A DNA stretch of 38,820 bases, taken from JBKPIY01 sp046730475 (lineage in GTDB: Bacteria > Actinomycetota > Thermoleophilia > Solirubrobacterales > 70-9). Location: NCBI GenBank assembly GCA_046730475.1, contig JBKPIY010000060.1, positions 1 through 38,820 on the forward strand, given 5' to 3'. This document shows, piece after piece, positions 21,089 through 27,885 of the stretch. A model generated the notes under the pieces. The model was given only the letters and a program-made list of their open reading frames with translations. It was not told the origin of the DNA and did no database searches. Positions within the stretch are counted from its first letter, which is position 1. The number at the start of each line of letters is the position of its first letter. A program made the position numbers and the translations under genes.

Positions 21089-23173
21089 CTAGGCTGCCTT
21101 GGCGGCGGTCATCCCGGCGTCGGCGGCGAGCTCGCGGTGGATCGCGTTGCGGGCCTCGGCGGGCTCGAGCACGACGAGCTCGCCGGCACCCTTGAGGATC
21201 TCGCGCAGGAGCCAGTCGACGCTCCCGTAGGGCACCTCGATCACGAGGGCGCCGTCGGCGAGCTCCTCGACGACCGTGTGCTCCTCCCGCGCCCAGCGGG
21301 CCCGCTCGGGCGAGACCCAGACCCGGGCGATGTCGGCGGTCGGGACTTGACCGTCGGCGAGCCAGCCTTCCATCGCCGCCAGCTCCTCCATCTCGGGGCG
21401 GGGCTCGTAGGCTTCGTCGGTCAGCTCCGCCTCCTTGATCCGGTCGAGGCGGAAGTGGCGGGTGTCGTTGCGGCGGCGGTCGAACGAGGCGACGTACCAG
21501 CCCTCGGCGCCGTTTGCGAGCCGGTAGGGCTCGATCTCGCGCTTGGTGAACTCGTCCTCGTTCTCCTTGTAGTAGTGGATCGCGAGCACCCGCCGGGCGG
21601 CGATCGCCTCGTTCACGATCCGCGCGATGTCGGAGTCGTCACCGGCCGGGGCGGCGATCTCGAGGCCCTCCTCGGACGGGTCATGTCCGAGGGCGCGGAC
21701 GATCTTCTGGCGTGCGGTCGCAAGCCCGCTCTGGGGGAGGTGATCGCCGAACAGGTCGATCGCCGCCACCAGCGCCTTCGCCTCCAGCGGCAGCAGGCGG
21801 GCGGGGCGGGCGAAGTTGTCTCCGTAGGGCTCTGAGTCCACCTCGATCTGATCGCCCTGAAGCTCGGCGTAGAGGACGTAGGTGCCGCCTCCGAAGTTGA
21901 CGACGTTGAGGAGGTCGATGTCCTCTTGGAGCTCCTCGACGCTCAGGTGGAGCTTCTCGGTCGTCTCTGCCACGGGGAGGCGCGCCCCGCGCTTGGCGGC
22001 GTCGATCAGCATCCCGGCGAGGGTGACCAGCCTGGCGAAGCGCTCCGGGCGAATCGCGGACTCCGAGCGCCCGTCGGCCCGGCTCGAGCGGGGCGTCGGC
22101 GGCGGCACCGTCGCCACCGCCTCCGCTGCCTGGAACTCTCCGCGGTGGCGGTCGATCACCAGCTCGAGCCGCCTGGCCACCTCGTCGGCGAGCTCGCTTG
22201 GCTCGAGCACCATCGCGTTTCGGCGCCAGCGAAGCACCCAGGCGACGATCTGGAGGGAGGAGGCGTACTCGGTCTCGAACACCCGCCCCTTCCCCGGGGC
22301 CCGGTCGCCGCGCGCGGGCGCCCGGATATCGCCGTAGGAGCCGAAATCGCGGTCGACCAGCCAGGCGATCCGCTCGCGCAGGAAGATCTTCGCCTTCCCC
22401 GCGATCTCCCCGAGCTGCCATTCGGCCCGGCGGGCGTAGTCGCGGCGATCGAAGTCCTCGGGCGGACCGAAGTCGTGCTCGGCCTTGGAGGCGTAGGAGA
22501 CCTTCCCCCGGATTCGCGAGAGACGAAACACCCGGACGGCGCCGCGCTCGTGCGAGCGGCCGATCAGGTAGAACTGCCCGCCCCGGTAGACCAGGTGATA
22601 GGGATCGACCTTCCGCTTTTCCTCGGAGTCGCGCTCGATCGTGTAGTAGGTGAACTCGACGGTCTTCCGGCGTGAGATCGCCGTCTCGATCTTCGACAGG
22701 CGCTGCGAGATATCGGCGCCGTCGGCCTTGGCCGTCATCCGCACCTCGACCGATCCCTGCTCGGGCGAGGTGAGCGGGCTCGGTCGCCCCCAGGAGACCT
22801 GCTGGAGCGCCAGCCGCAGCGGCTCGGCGTAGGCGAATTCGCCGTCCAGGAGGTGTAGGGCGGTGTTGAGCGCGGCGAGCTCGTCGTCGCCGAAGCGGAT
22901 CTCGGGGAGGTAGTAGTTCTCGGGCGGAAGCGAGTACAGCTCGGACTCGTAGCCCTGCAGGCTCTCGCCGGGCTTCTCGACCTGGAGGCTGATCCCGAGG
23001 CTCTCGAGCTCGGCGCGATCGGCGTAGAACCGGCGCGCGAAGGCGTCGTCGTTCATGTCGCTGTATCCCTCCACCTCGCGCTTGATCTCGAGCGCCGAGA
23101 CCGGCCTCCCCTGGGCCATCAGGAAGGAGATCAGAGAGAGCTGGCGGATCAGCTTCTCGGTGTCCTTCGCCAC
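21089..23173 (-). CDS. pafBC: Single-chain PafB-PafC WYL-domain transcriptional activator
   Basis: A 694-residue protein containing two tandem regulators, each with an N-terminal winged helix and a WYL ligand-sensing domain with its C-terminal extension. The first half begins KDTEKLIRQLSLISFLMAQG and has the WYL region in EFTYYTIERDSEEKRKVDPY followed by LVYRGGQFYLIG. The second begins near RPERFARLVTLAGMLIDAA, with WYL motifs in LAIHYYKENEDEFTKREIEPY and GAEGWYVASFD. In mycobacteria PafB and PafC are separate ~330-residue proteins that together activate the LexA-independent DNA-damage response. Here they are fused, as in some other actinobacteria. GTG 23173 is preferred over the longer frame to 23416, whose extra part is low-complexity. 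It heads a four-gene run. Proteasome, pup and tat genes, typical mycobacterial neighbours, are absent. Confidence 0.88.
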   Translation of the reverse strand: MAKDTEKLIRQLSLISFLMAQGRPVSALEIKREVEGYSDMNDDAFARRFYADRAELESLGISLQVEKPGESLQGYESELYSLPPENYYLPEIRFGDDELAALNTALHLLDGEFAYAEPLRLALQQVSWGRPSPLTSPEQGSVEVRMTAKADGADISQRLSKIETAISRRKTVEFTYYTIERDSEEKRKVDPYHLVYRGGQFYLIGRSHERGAVRVFRLSRIRGKVSYASKAEHDFGPPEDFDRRDYARRAEWQLGEIAGKAKIFLRERIAWLVDRDFGSYGDIRAPARGDRAPGKGRVFETEYASSLQIVAWVLRWRRNAMVLEPSELADEVARRLELVIDRHRGEFQAAEAVATVPPPTPRSSRADGRSESAIRPERFARLVTLAGMLIDAAKRGARLPVAETTEKLHLSVEELQEDIDLLNVVNFGGGTYVLYAELQGDQIEVDSEPYGDNFARPARLLPLEAKALVAAIDLFGDHLPQSGLATARQKIVRALGHDPSEEGLEIAAPAGDDSDIARIVNEAIAARRVLAIHYYKENEDEFTKREIEPYRLANGAEGWYVASFDRRRNDTRHFRLDRIKEAELTDEAYEPRPEMEELAAMEGWLADGQVPTADIARVWVSPERARWAREEHTVVEELADGALVIEVPYGSVDWLLREILKGAGELVVLEPAEARNAIHRELAADAGMTAAKAA

Positions 23174-23360
23174 GGCGCTCAGGATAGATGCGGCAAGGTG
23201 ACCGCCTCCGCGCGCCCTCGGTCGAAATACGGAATTTGCGAGGCCAGGCTTTGGGGCGAGCGGACGGGCGTCCGGGCGGGTCGCTCGCCGTTCGATGCGC
23301 TGTGAGATGCCCGGAGAATGAGCGCTCGGGCATGGGCAGAGGCGGCCTTCGGGCGGGCGC

Positions 23361-23495
23361 CTACCACCGCATCCAGCGGCCTCGCAGGAAGAACGCAAGG
23401 ATCGAGCGCCGCCCACACCTCGGGCACCGATGCAACGGCTGGACCGCGGCGCCGCAATGACGGCAGGCGGGCTTGGGCGCGACCACCCCTTTCAC
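23361..23495 (-). CDS. Small zinc-ribbon protein (tentative)
   Basis: A short frame of 44 codons from GTG 23495, or up to 70 from TTG 23573. It contains two CxxC knuckles, CRHCGAAVQPLHRCPRCGRRS, followed by a hydrophobic and basic tail (ILAFFLRGRWMRW). The spacing resembles the zinc ribbon of ribosomal protein bL32 (CxxCG-x5-H-x-CPxCG), but the basic bL32 N-terminus is missing, so I do not call it rpmF. No strong ribosome site precedes either start. It lies between pafBC and yhaM on the same strand. It could be a small metal-binding protein or a chance frame in GC-rich DNA. Confidence 0.4.
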   Translation of the reverse strand: MKGVVAPKPACRHCGAAVQPLHRCPRCGRRSILAFFLRGRWMRW

Positions 23496-23559
23496 CCGGC
23501 TGAGTGTAAGTCCGCAGGCGGCCGCGCGTGTCGCCCGCGTCCGATACGGCGCTACTGCC

Positions 23560-23643
23560 TCAGCGCGGCTCAAGGACGAAGACCGCGATCTCGCGCTCGG
23601 TCGGCTCGCGGTACTGCTCGAAGCCTTCGTACTGCTCGTTCAT
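23560..23643 (-). CDS. 27-residue micro-ORF with a strong ribosome binding site
   Basis: ATG 23643 opens 27 codons ending in TGA 23560. The peptide is acidic and Glu/Tyr-rich, starting MNEQYEGF and ending FVLEPR. A GGGAGG sits seven bases upstream, better than the signal of many long genes here, and the tail of the frame overlaps the longest version of the zinc-ribbon ORF. No similarity is known to me. It could be a leader peptide, a small regulator or the start of a decayed gene. Confidence 0.35.
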   Translation of the reverse strand: MNEQYEGFEQYREPTEREIAVFVLEPR

Positions 23644-23754
23644 CTTTGAGCCTCCCGACGGCTCGAAGCGCCCACGACGGGGTCCACATCGACAGGCGCG
23701 CCAGGGCGCGGTCGCTCGGCATCGCGCTGTCATCCTAAGTCCGGCTCGGGCGGG

Positions 23755-24762
23755 TCAGGCCGCCCGGGAGCCGAAGAAGGCGGCGGCGTCGATGCCGCGG
23801 TCGAACCGGGACCAGCTCTCCCCGTCCGGGAGCTCCTTCTCGAGCCGGTCGAAGCTGCCGAGCTTGCCGCCAAGGTTGTCCATCGCGTGGACCAGGGCCG
23901 CCTCCCGGGTGCAGGGGACAACCGGCGAGCCGTGCTCGAGGGAGCCATGGTGGGAGAGGATGATGTGAAGGACGGCTTGGGCGAGGTCCCGGTCGAAGCC
24001 CTCGATCTCATCGATCTGGCGGCGGACCTTGTAGTAACCCAACGGGATCTCCGACAGCAGCCGGCCGGCGTCGGTGAGCTCGATCGCCAAGGGGTCGTCG
24101 TTGTAGGCCTCGATCTTGCCGATGTCGTGGAGGAGAGCCCCGGTGACGGCCACGTCGCGATCGATCCCGGGGAACAGCGAGGAGGCCGCGCTCACCCCCT
24201 GGGCGACCGAGACCGTGTGCTCGAGGAGACCGCCGGCGTAGGCCTGGTGGTAGTGCTTGGCAGCGGGCGCCTCCCGGAACCGTCGCCAGCTCTCGGCCGA
24301 GGGGCCGAGGAGGCGGTCGAGCAGCTCGCGCAGGGACGGGTTCTGGACGGTGACGACGAGCTCGCGCAGGTCCTGCTCGAGGCGCTCGACGGAGATCGGA
24401 GGCGCCTCGGCGAGCGCCTCCGGGTCCCACTCCTCGGGTCGCGCCGGGCGCAGCGACTCGAGCCGGATCTGCTTACCGAACTGTGGATGGACCGAGAACC
24501 GCCCCCTGACGATCACGACCGAGCCCGGCTCGGCCGCCGCGAAGCAGTCGGCGACTCCATCCCAGGCGACCGCCGGGACCGATCCCGAGCGGTCGGCGAT
24601 CACCAGCCGCAGCCAGTCCTCGCCGGTTCGCTTCTGGCGCAGCTCGCGCTCGCGGACGACGAAGGCGCTGTCGACCGTCTGGCCGTCGACCAGTTCCCGC
24701 AGGGGGGCGGGGCCGGCCTCGGGCCGGATCGTCTGATCGTCGAATAGGGCCTGCTCGCCCAT
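23755..24762 (-). CDS. YhaM-like 3'-5' exoribonuclease (OB-fold plus HD domain)
   Basis: A 335-residue protein with an N-terminal OB-fold nucleic-acid-binding domain (about residues 20-110: VRERELRQKRTGEDWLRLVI and VRGRFSVHPQFGKQIRLESL) and a C-terminal HD phosphohydrolase domain. HD motifs are KHYHQAYAGGLLEHT (169-183), LLHDIGKIEAY (210-220; H212, D213) and SHHGSLEHGSPV further on. This matches YhaM/Cbf1, which trims RNA or ssDNA 3' ends and is metal-dependent. ATG 24762 has AAGGGG directly before it. It is transcribed alone, divergently from korA; the next gene on its strand is over 100 bases away. Confidence 0.9.
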   Translation of the reverse strand: MGEQALFDDQTIRPEAGPAPLRELVDGQTVDSAFVVRERELRQKRTGEDWLRLVIADRSGSVPAVAWDGVADCFAAAEPGSVVIVRGRFSVHPQFGKQIRLESLRPARPEEWDPEALAEAPPISVERLEQDLRELVVTVQNPSLRELLDRLLGPSAESWRRFREAPAAKHYHQAYAGGLLEHTVSVAQGVSAASSLFPGIDRDVAVTGALLHDIGKIEAYNDDPLAIELTDAGRLLSEIPLGYYKVRRQIDEIEGFDRDLAQAVLHIILSHHGSLEHGSPVVPCTREAALVHAMDNLGGKLGSFDRLEKELPDGESWSRFDRGIDAAAFFGSRAA

Positions 24763-24779
24763 CCCCTTCTGAAGTTAGA

Positions 24780-24818
24780 GGCGGGGGCGGACAGGACTAT
24801 CCGGGCATCCGCCCCGCC
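24780..24818. repeat. Hairpin in the yhaM/korA divergent region
   Basis: GGCGGGGGCGGA (24780-24791) can pair with TCCGCCCCGCC (24808-24818) with one bulged base, leaving a 16-base loop. It begins 18 bases upstream of the yhaM ATG and may lie in its 5' leader. A TACACT at 24923-24928 could be a -10 box for korA. Otherwise the 200-base gap holds nothing I recognise. Confidence 0.35.
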
Positions 24819-24962
24819 GTCGCCCCCCGTCTCGGGCCGGCTCGGTGCTCCAACCCCCCGAGCCGTGGCGCCGGGCAGGGGATCGAGTTCGGCCGCGTGC
24901 GGGTGCCGGGTTGCGCCTCGCCTACACTCAAGTAACGGGCTCGCAGGGTCGAGTCCGATCTG

Positions 24963-26798
24963 GTGGATAACAAGGTCCTCGAAGAGAAAGAGCGCGTGGT
25001 CGTCCGGTTCGCGGGCGATTCAGGCGATGGCATCCAGCTCGCCGGAAACCTGTTCGCCGCCGAGACCGCCCTGATCGGCAACGACCTCGTGACGCTGCCG
25101 AACTTCCCGGCCGAGATCCGCGCCCCGGCCGGGACCCTGGCGGGTGTCTCGGCCTTTCAGATCCACTTCGCCTCGCGGGAGATCCTCACCCCCGGCGGGC
25201 AGCCGAACGTGCTGGTGGCGATGAACCCCGCGGCGCTGAAGGCGAACCTCTCCGAGCTCGAGTCCGGCGGGATCGTGATCGCCAACCAGGACGGCTTCAC
25301 CAAGGGCAACCTCGGCAAGGCCCATTACGAGGAGAACCCGCTCGAGGACGGCTCGCTCGACAGCTACCAGGTCTTCCGGGTGCCGATGACCTCGATGACC
25401 GTGCGGGCGACCGAGGGAATCGATGGGATCAGCTCCCGCGACGCGGCCCGGTCCAAGAACTTCTTCGCCCTCGGGCTCGTCTCCTGGATGTACAGCCGGC
25501 CGACCGAGCCGACCGTCCGGTGGATCGAGAAGAAGTTCGACTCCAAGCCGATGATCAGGGACGCCAACCTGGCGGCCTTCCGGGCCGGCTACAACTTCGG
25601 CGAGACCGCCGAGCTGCTCCAGGTCCACTACCAGGTAAAGGCGGCGCCCGCCAAGCCCGGCACCTACCGGGCCGTCAACGGCACCACCGCCGCCGCGATC
25701 GGGCTGATCGCCGCCAGCGTCCGCAGCGGGCTGCCGCTGTTCCTGGCGAGCTACCCGATCACGCCGGCTTCGGAGCTGCTCCACGAGCTCTCCCGGCAGC
25801 GCCGCTTCGGGGTGCGGACGGTGCAGGCCGAGGATGAGATCGCCGCCGCCAACATGGCGCTCGGCGCCGCCTTCGGCGGGCACCTCGGGGTCACCGCCAC
25901 CAGTGGGCCGGGGATGGATTTGAAGGCCGAGACGATCGGGCTCGCGGTCGCCCTCGAGCTGCCGGTGCTGGTGATCGACGTCCAGCGCGCCGGCCCCTCC
26001 ACCGGGATGCCGACGAAGACCGAGGCGGCCGACCTGCTCACCGCCATGTACGGGCGCCACGGGGAGTCGCCGCTACCGATCATCGCTGCCTCGACTCCCG
26101 CCGACTGCTTCGATGCGGTGCTGGAGGCCGCCCGGATCGCGATCACCTACCGCACCCCCGTGATCCTCCTCTCCGACACCTTCCTCGCGAACTCGTCGGA
26201 GCCCTGGCGGCTCCCCGACGTCGCCGATCTTCCCGAGATCGACCCCGCGTTCGCGTCCGCCTCCGACGGCGACGGCTTCCAGCCCTATGCCCGCGACCGG
26301 CGCGGCGCCCGCCCCTGGGCGCTCCCCGGGACGCCGGGGCTCGCCCACGTGATCGGCGGCCTCGAGAAGGAGGACGTAAGCGGCGACATCAGCTACGAGC
26401 CCGAGAACCACGCGCGGATGACCGAGCTCCGGGCCGCCAAGGTGGCGGGGATCGCCGACGAGATCGGCCAGCTCGAGCCCGACGACCCCGATGGGGCCGA
26501 GCTGCTGGTGCTCGGCTGGGGCTCGAGCTACGGCGCGATCACCGGCGCCGCCCGGCGGATCCGCCGCCGCGGGGGTAAGGTCGCCTGCGCCCACCTGCGT
26601 CACCTCAACCCGTTGCCGCCGAACACCGGCGAGCTGCTCCGCTCCTACGAGAGAGTCCTGATCCCGGAGACCAACAGCGGCCAGCTCTGGCGGATCGTCC
26701 GAGCCGAGTTCGTAATCGACGCCCTCCGCTACAACAAGGTCGAGGGACTGCCAATCTTCGCCGAGGAGCTGGACGACGTGATCAGCGCGCACCTGTGA
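24963..26798 (+). CDS. korA: 2-oxoglutarate:ferredoxin oxidoreductase alpha subunit (fused gamma-alpha)
   Basis: A 611-residue subunit that, with KorB, oxidatively decarboxylates 2-oxoglutarate to succinyl-CoA and reduces ferredoxin (a reverse reaction is also possible). The gamma domain is fused at the N-terminus (about residues 1-190: VVVRFAGDSGDGIQLAGNLFA and PNFPAEIRAPAGTLAGVSAF). The pyruvate-ferredoxin-oxidoreductase-like alpha domain follows: FLASYPITPASELLHELS, VQAEDEIAAANMALGAAFGG and TATSGPGMDLKAETIGLAV. A C-terminal domain contains RGGKVACAHLRHLNPLPPN. The length and order fit actinobacterial KorA. The start is GTG 24963. The stop is one base before the korB ATG, so the subunits are translationally linked. 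2-oxoglutarate as substrate is inferred from family resemblance. Confidence 0.94.
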   Translation: MDNKVLEEKERVVVRFAGDSGDGIQLAGNLFAAETALIGNDLVTLPNFPAEIRAPAGTLAGVSAFQIHFASREILTPGGQPNVLVAMNPAALKANLSELESGGIVIANQDGFTKGNLGKAHYEENPLEDGSLDSYQVFRVPMTSMTVRATEGIDGISSRDAARSKNFFALGLVSWMYSRPTEPTVRWIEKKFDSKPMIRDANLAAFRAGYNFGETAELLQVHYQVKAAPAKPGTYRAVNGTTAAAIGLIAASVRSGLPLFLASYPITPASELLHELSRQRRFGVRTVQAEDEIAAANMALGAAFGGHLGVTATSGPGMDLKAETIGLAVALELPVLVIDVQRAGPSTGMPTKTEAADLLTAMYGRHGESPLPIIAASTPADCFDAVLEAARIAITYRTPVILLSDTFLANSSEPWRLPDVADLPEIDPAFASASDGDGFQPYARDRRGARPWALPGTPGLAHVIGGLEKEDVSGDISYEPENHARMTELRAAKVAGIADEIGQLEPDDPDGAELLVLGWGSSYGAITGAARRIRRRGGKVACAHLRHLNPLPPNTGELLRSYERVLIPETNSGQLWRIVRAEFVIDALRYNKVEGLPIFAEELDDVISAHL

Positions 26799-26799
26799 G

Positions 26800-27876
26800 A
26801 TGAGCGAGGCCAACGGACACACGGCCAACGGCGGCGCCCGCCGGGTGGCGGGCAACGGAAGCGATCGCGAGGGCGCGGCCCTCGCCCTGACGAAGAAGGA
26901 CTTCGCCTCCGAGCAGGAGACGCGCTGGTGCCCGGGCTGCGGCGACTACGCGATCCTCGCCACCGTCCAGCAGTTCCTCCCCGAGCTCGGGGTCCCGCCC
27001 GAGAGAATCGTGTTCATCGCCGGGATCGGCTGTTCGGGCCGGTTCGCCTACTACATGAGCACGTACGGCGTCCACGGCATTCACGGGCGGGCGCCCGCGC
27101 TCGCCACCGGCCTCGCCCTCGCTCGTCCCGATCTCTCCGTCTGGGTGGTCACCGGCGACGGCGATTCGCTCTCGATCGGCGGCAACCACCTGATCCACGC
27201 CCTGCGCCGGAACGTGCCGATCATGATCCTCCTCTTCAACAACCAGATCTACGGGCTCACCAAGGGCCAGTACTCGCCCACCAGCGAGGAGGGCAAGGTC
27301 ACGAAGTCGACCCCGTTCGGCTCCCAGGATCACCCCTTCAACCCGATCGCCCTCGCCCTCGGCGCTGACGCCAGCTTCGTCGCCCGCACCGTCGACACCG
27401 ACCGCGACCACGAGGCCGACGTCCTCCGCGCCGCCGCCGCTCACCGCGGATCCTCCTTCGTCGAGATCTACCAGAACTGCAACGTCTTCAACGACGGCGC
27501 TTTCGACGCCGTCCGGGCCAAGGGCAAGGAGGCGAATCAGATCCGCCTCGCCGACGGCGAGCCGATCCGCTTCGGCGCCGAGGGCGAGCGCGGCGTCTTC
27601 CGCGCCGCCGACGGGCGGCTCCAGGTCGCCGACGTCGCCGAGGTCGGGGAGGACGCCCTCGTCGTCCACGACGCCGACAACCCCACCCACGCCTTCGCCC
27701 TCGCTCACCTCGCCGAGCGTCCCAACGGTCCCACCCCCGTCGGCGTCTTTCGCGACACCGAGCGCCCCACGTACGCGGAGGAGACGACCAAGCAGCTCGC
27801 CGCCGCCCGCGACGGCCTCGGCGACGACGACCTCAGGTCCCTGCTCCACTCGGGGGACACCTGGACGGTCGAGTAG
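26800..27876 (+). CDS. korB: 2-oxoglutarate:ferredoxin oxidoreductase beta subunit
   Basis: A 358-residue catalytic subunit that binds thiamine diphosphate and one Fe-S cluster. Cluster ligands are visible as C44 and C47 (WCPGCGDY), C78 (GIGCSGR) and C227 (QNCNVFND), the four-Cys pattern of OFOR beta subunits. The TPP/Mg motif is GDGDSLSIGGNH (119-130) with NNQIYGLTKGQYSPTS downstream. The first ~30 residues are a low-complexity Gly/Ala extension, and the last ~65 form a poorly conserved tail (HLAERPNGPTPVGVFRDTERP included). It follows korA by one base. The stop is TAG 27874-27876, and the same frame continues open into the ATPase gene (see that entry). Confidence 0.95.
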   Translation: MSEANGHTANGGARRVAGNGSDREGAALALTKKDFASEQETRWCPGCGDYAILATVQQFLPELGVPPERIVFIAGIGCSGRFAYYMSTYGVHGIHGRAPALATGLALARPDLSVWVVTGDGDSLSIGGNHLIHALRRNVPIMILLFNNQIYGLTKGQYSPTSEEGKVTKSTPFGSQDHPFNPIALALGADASFVARTVDTDRDHEADVLRAAAAHRGSSFVEIYQNCNVFNDGAFDAVRAKGKEANQIRLADGEPIRFGAEGERGVFRAADGRLQVADVAEVGEDALVVHDADNPTHAFALAHLAERPNGPTPVGVFRDTERPTYAEETTKQLAAARDGLGDDDLRSLLHSGDTWTVE

Positions 27877-27885
27877 CGTCGGCGG

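Larger units (their letters stand above)
23174..23754. other. Long intergenic region upstream of pafBC, with two tiny ORFs
   Basis: About 580 bases separate yhaM from pafBC. Apart from the zinc-ribbon ORF (23361-23495) and the micro-ORF (23560-23643), listed separately, I see no supported gene, RNA or repeat. The pafBC promoter should be in 23174-23360, but no clear hexamers are visible there. Confidence 0.4.

Noticed and set aside
23430..23738. 102-codon plus-strand frame upstream of pafBC
   Set aside because: Arg/Ser/Ala-rich with no ribosome site, antisense to the better-supported micro-ORF and zinc-ribbon ORF.
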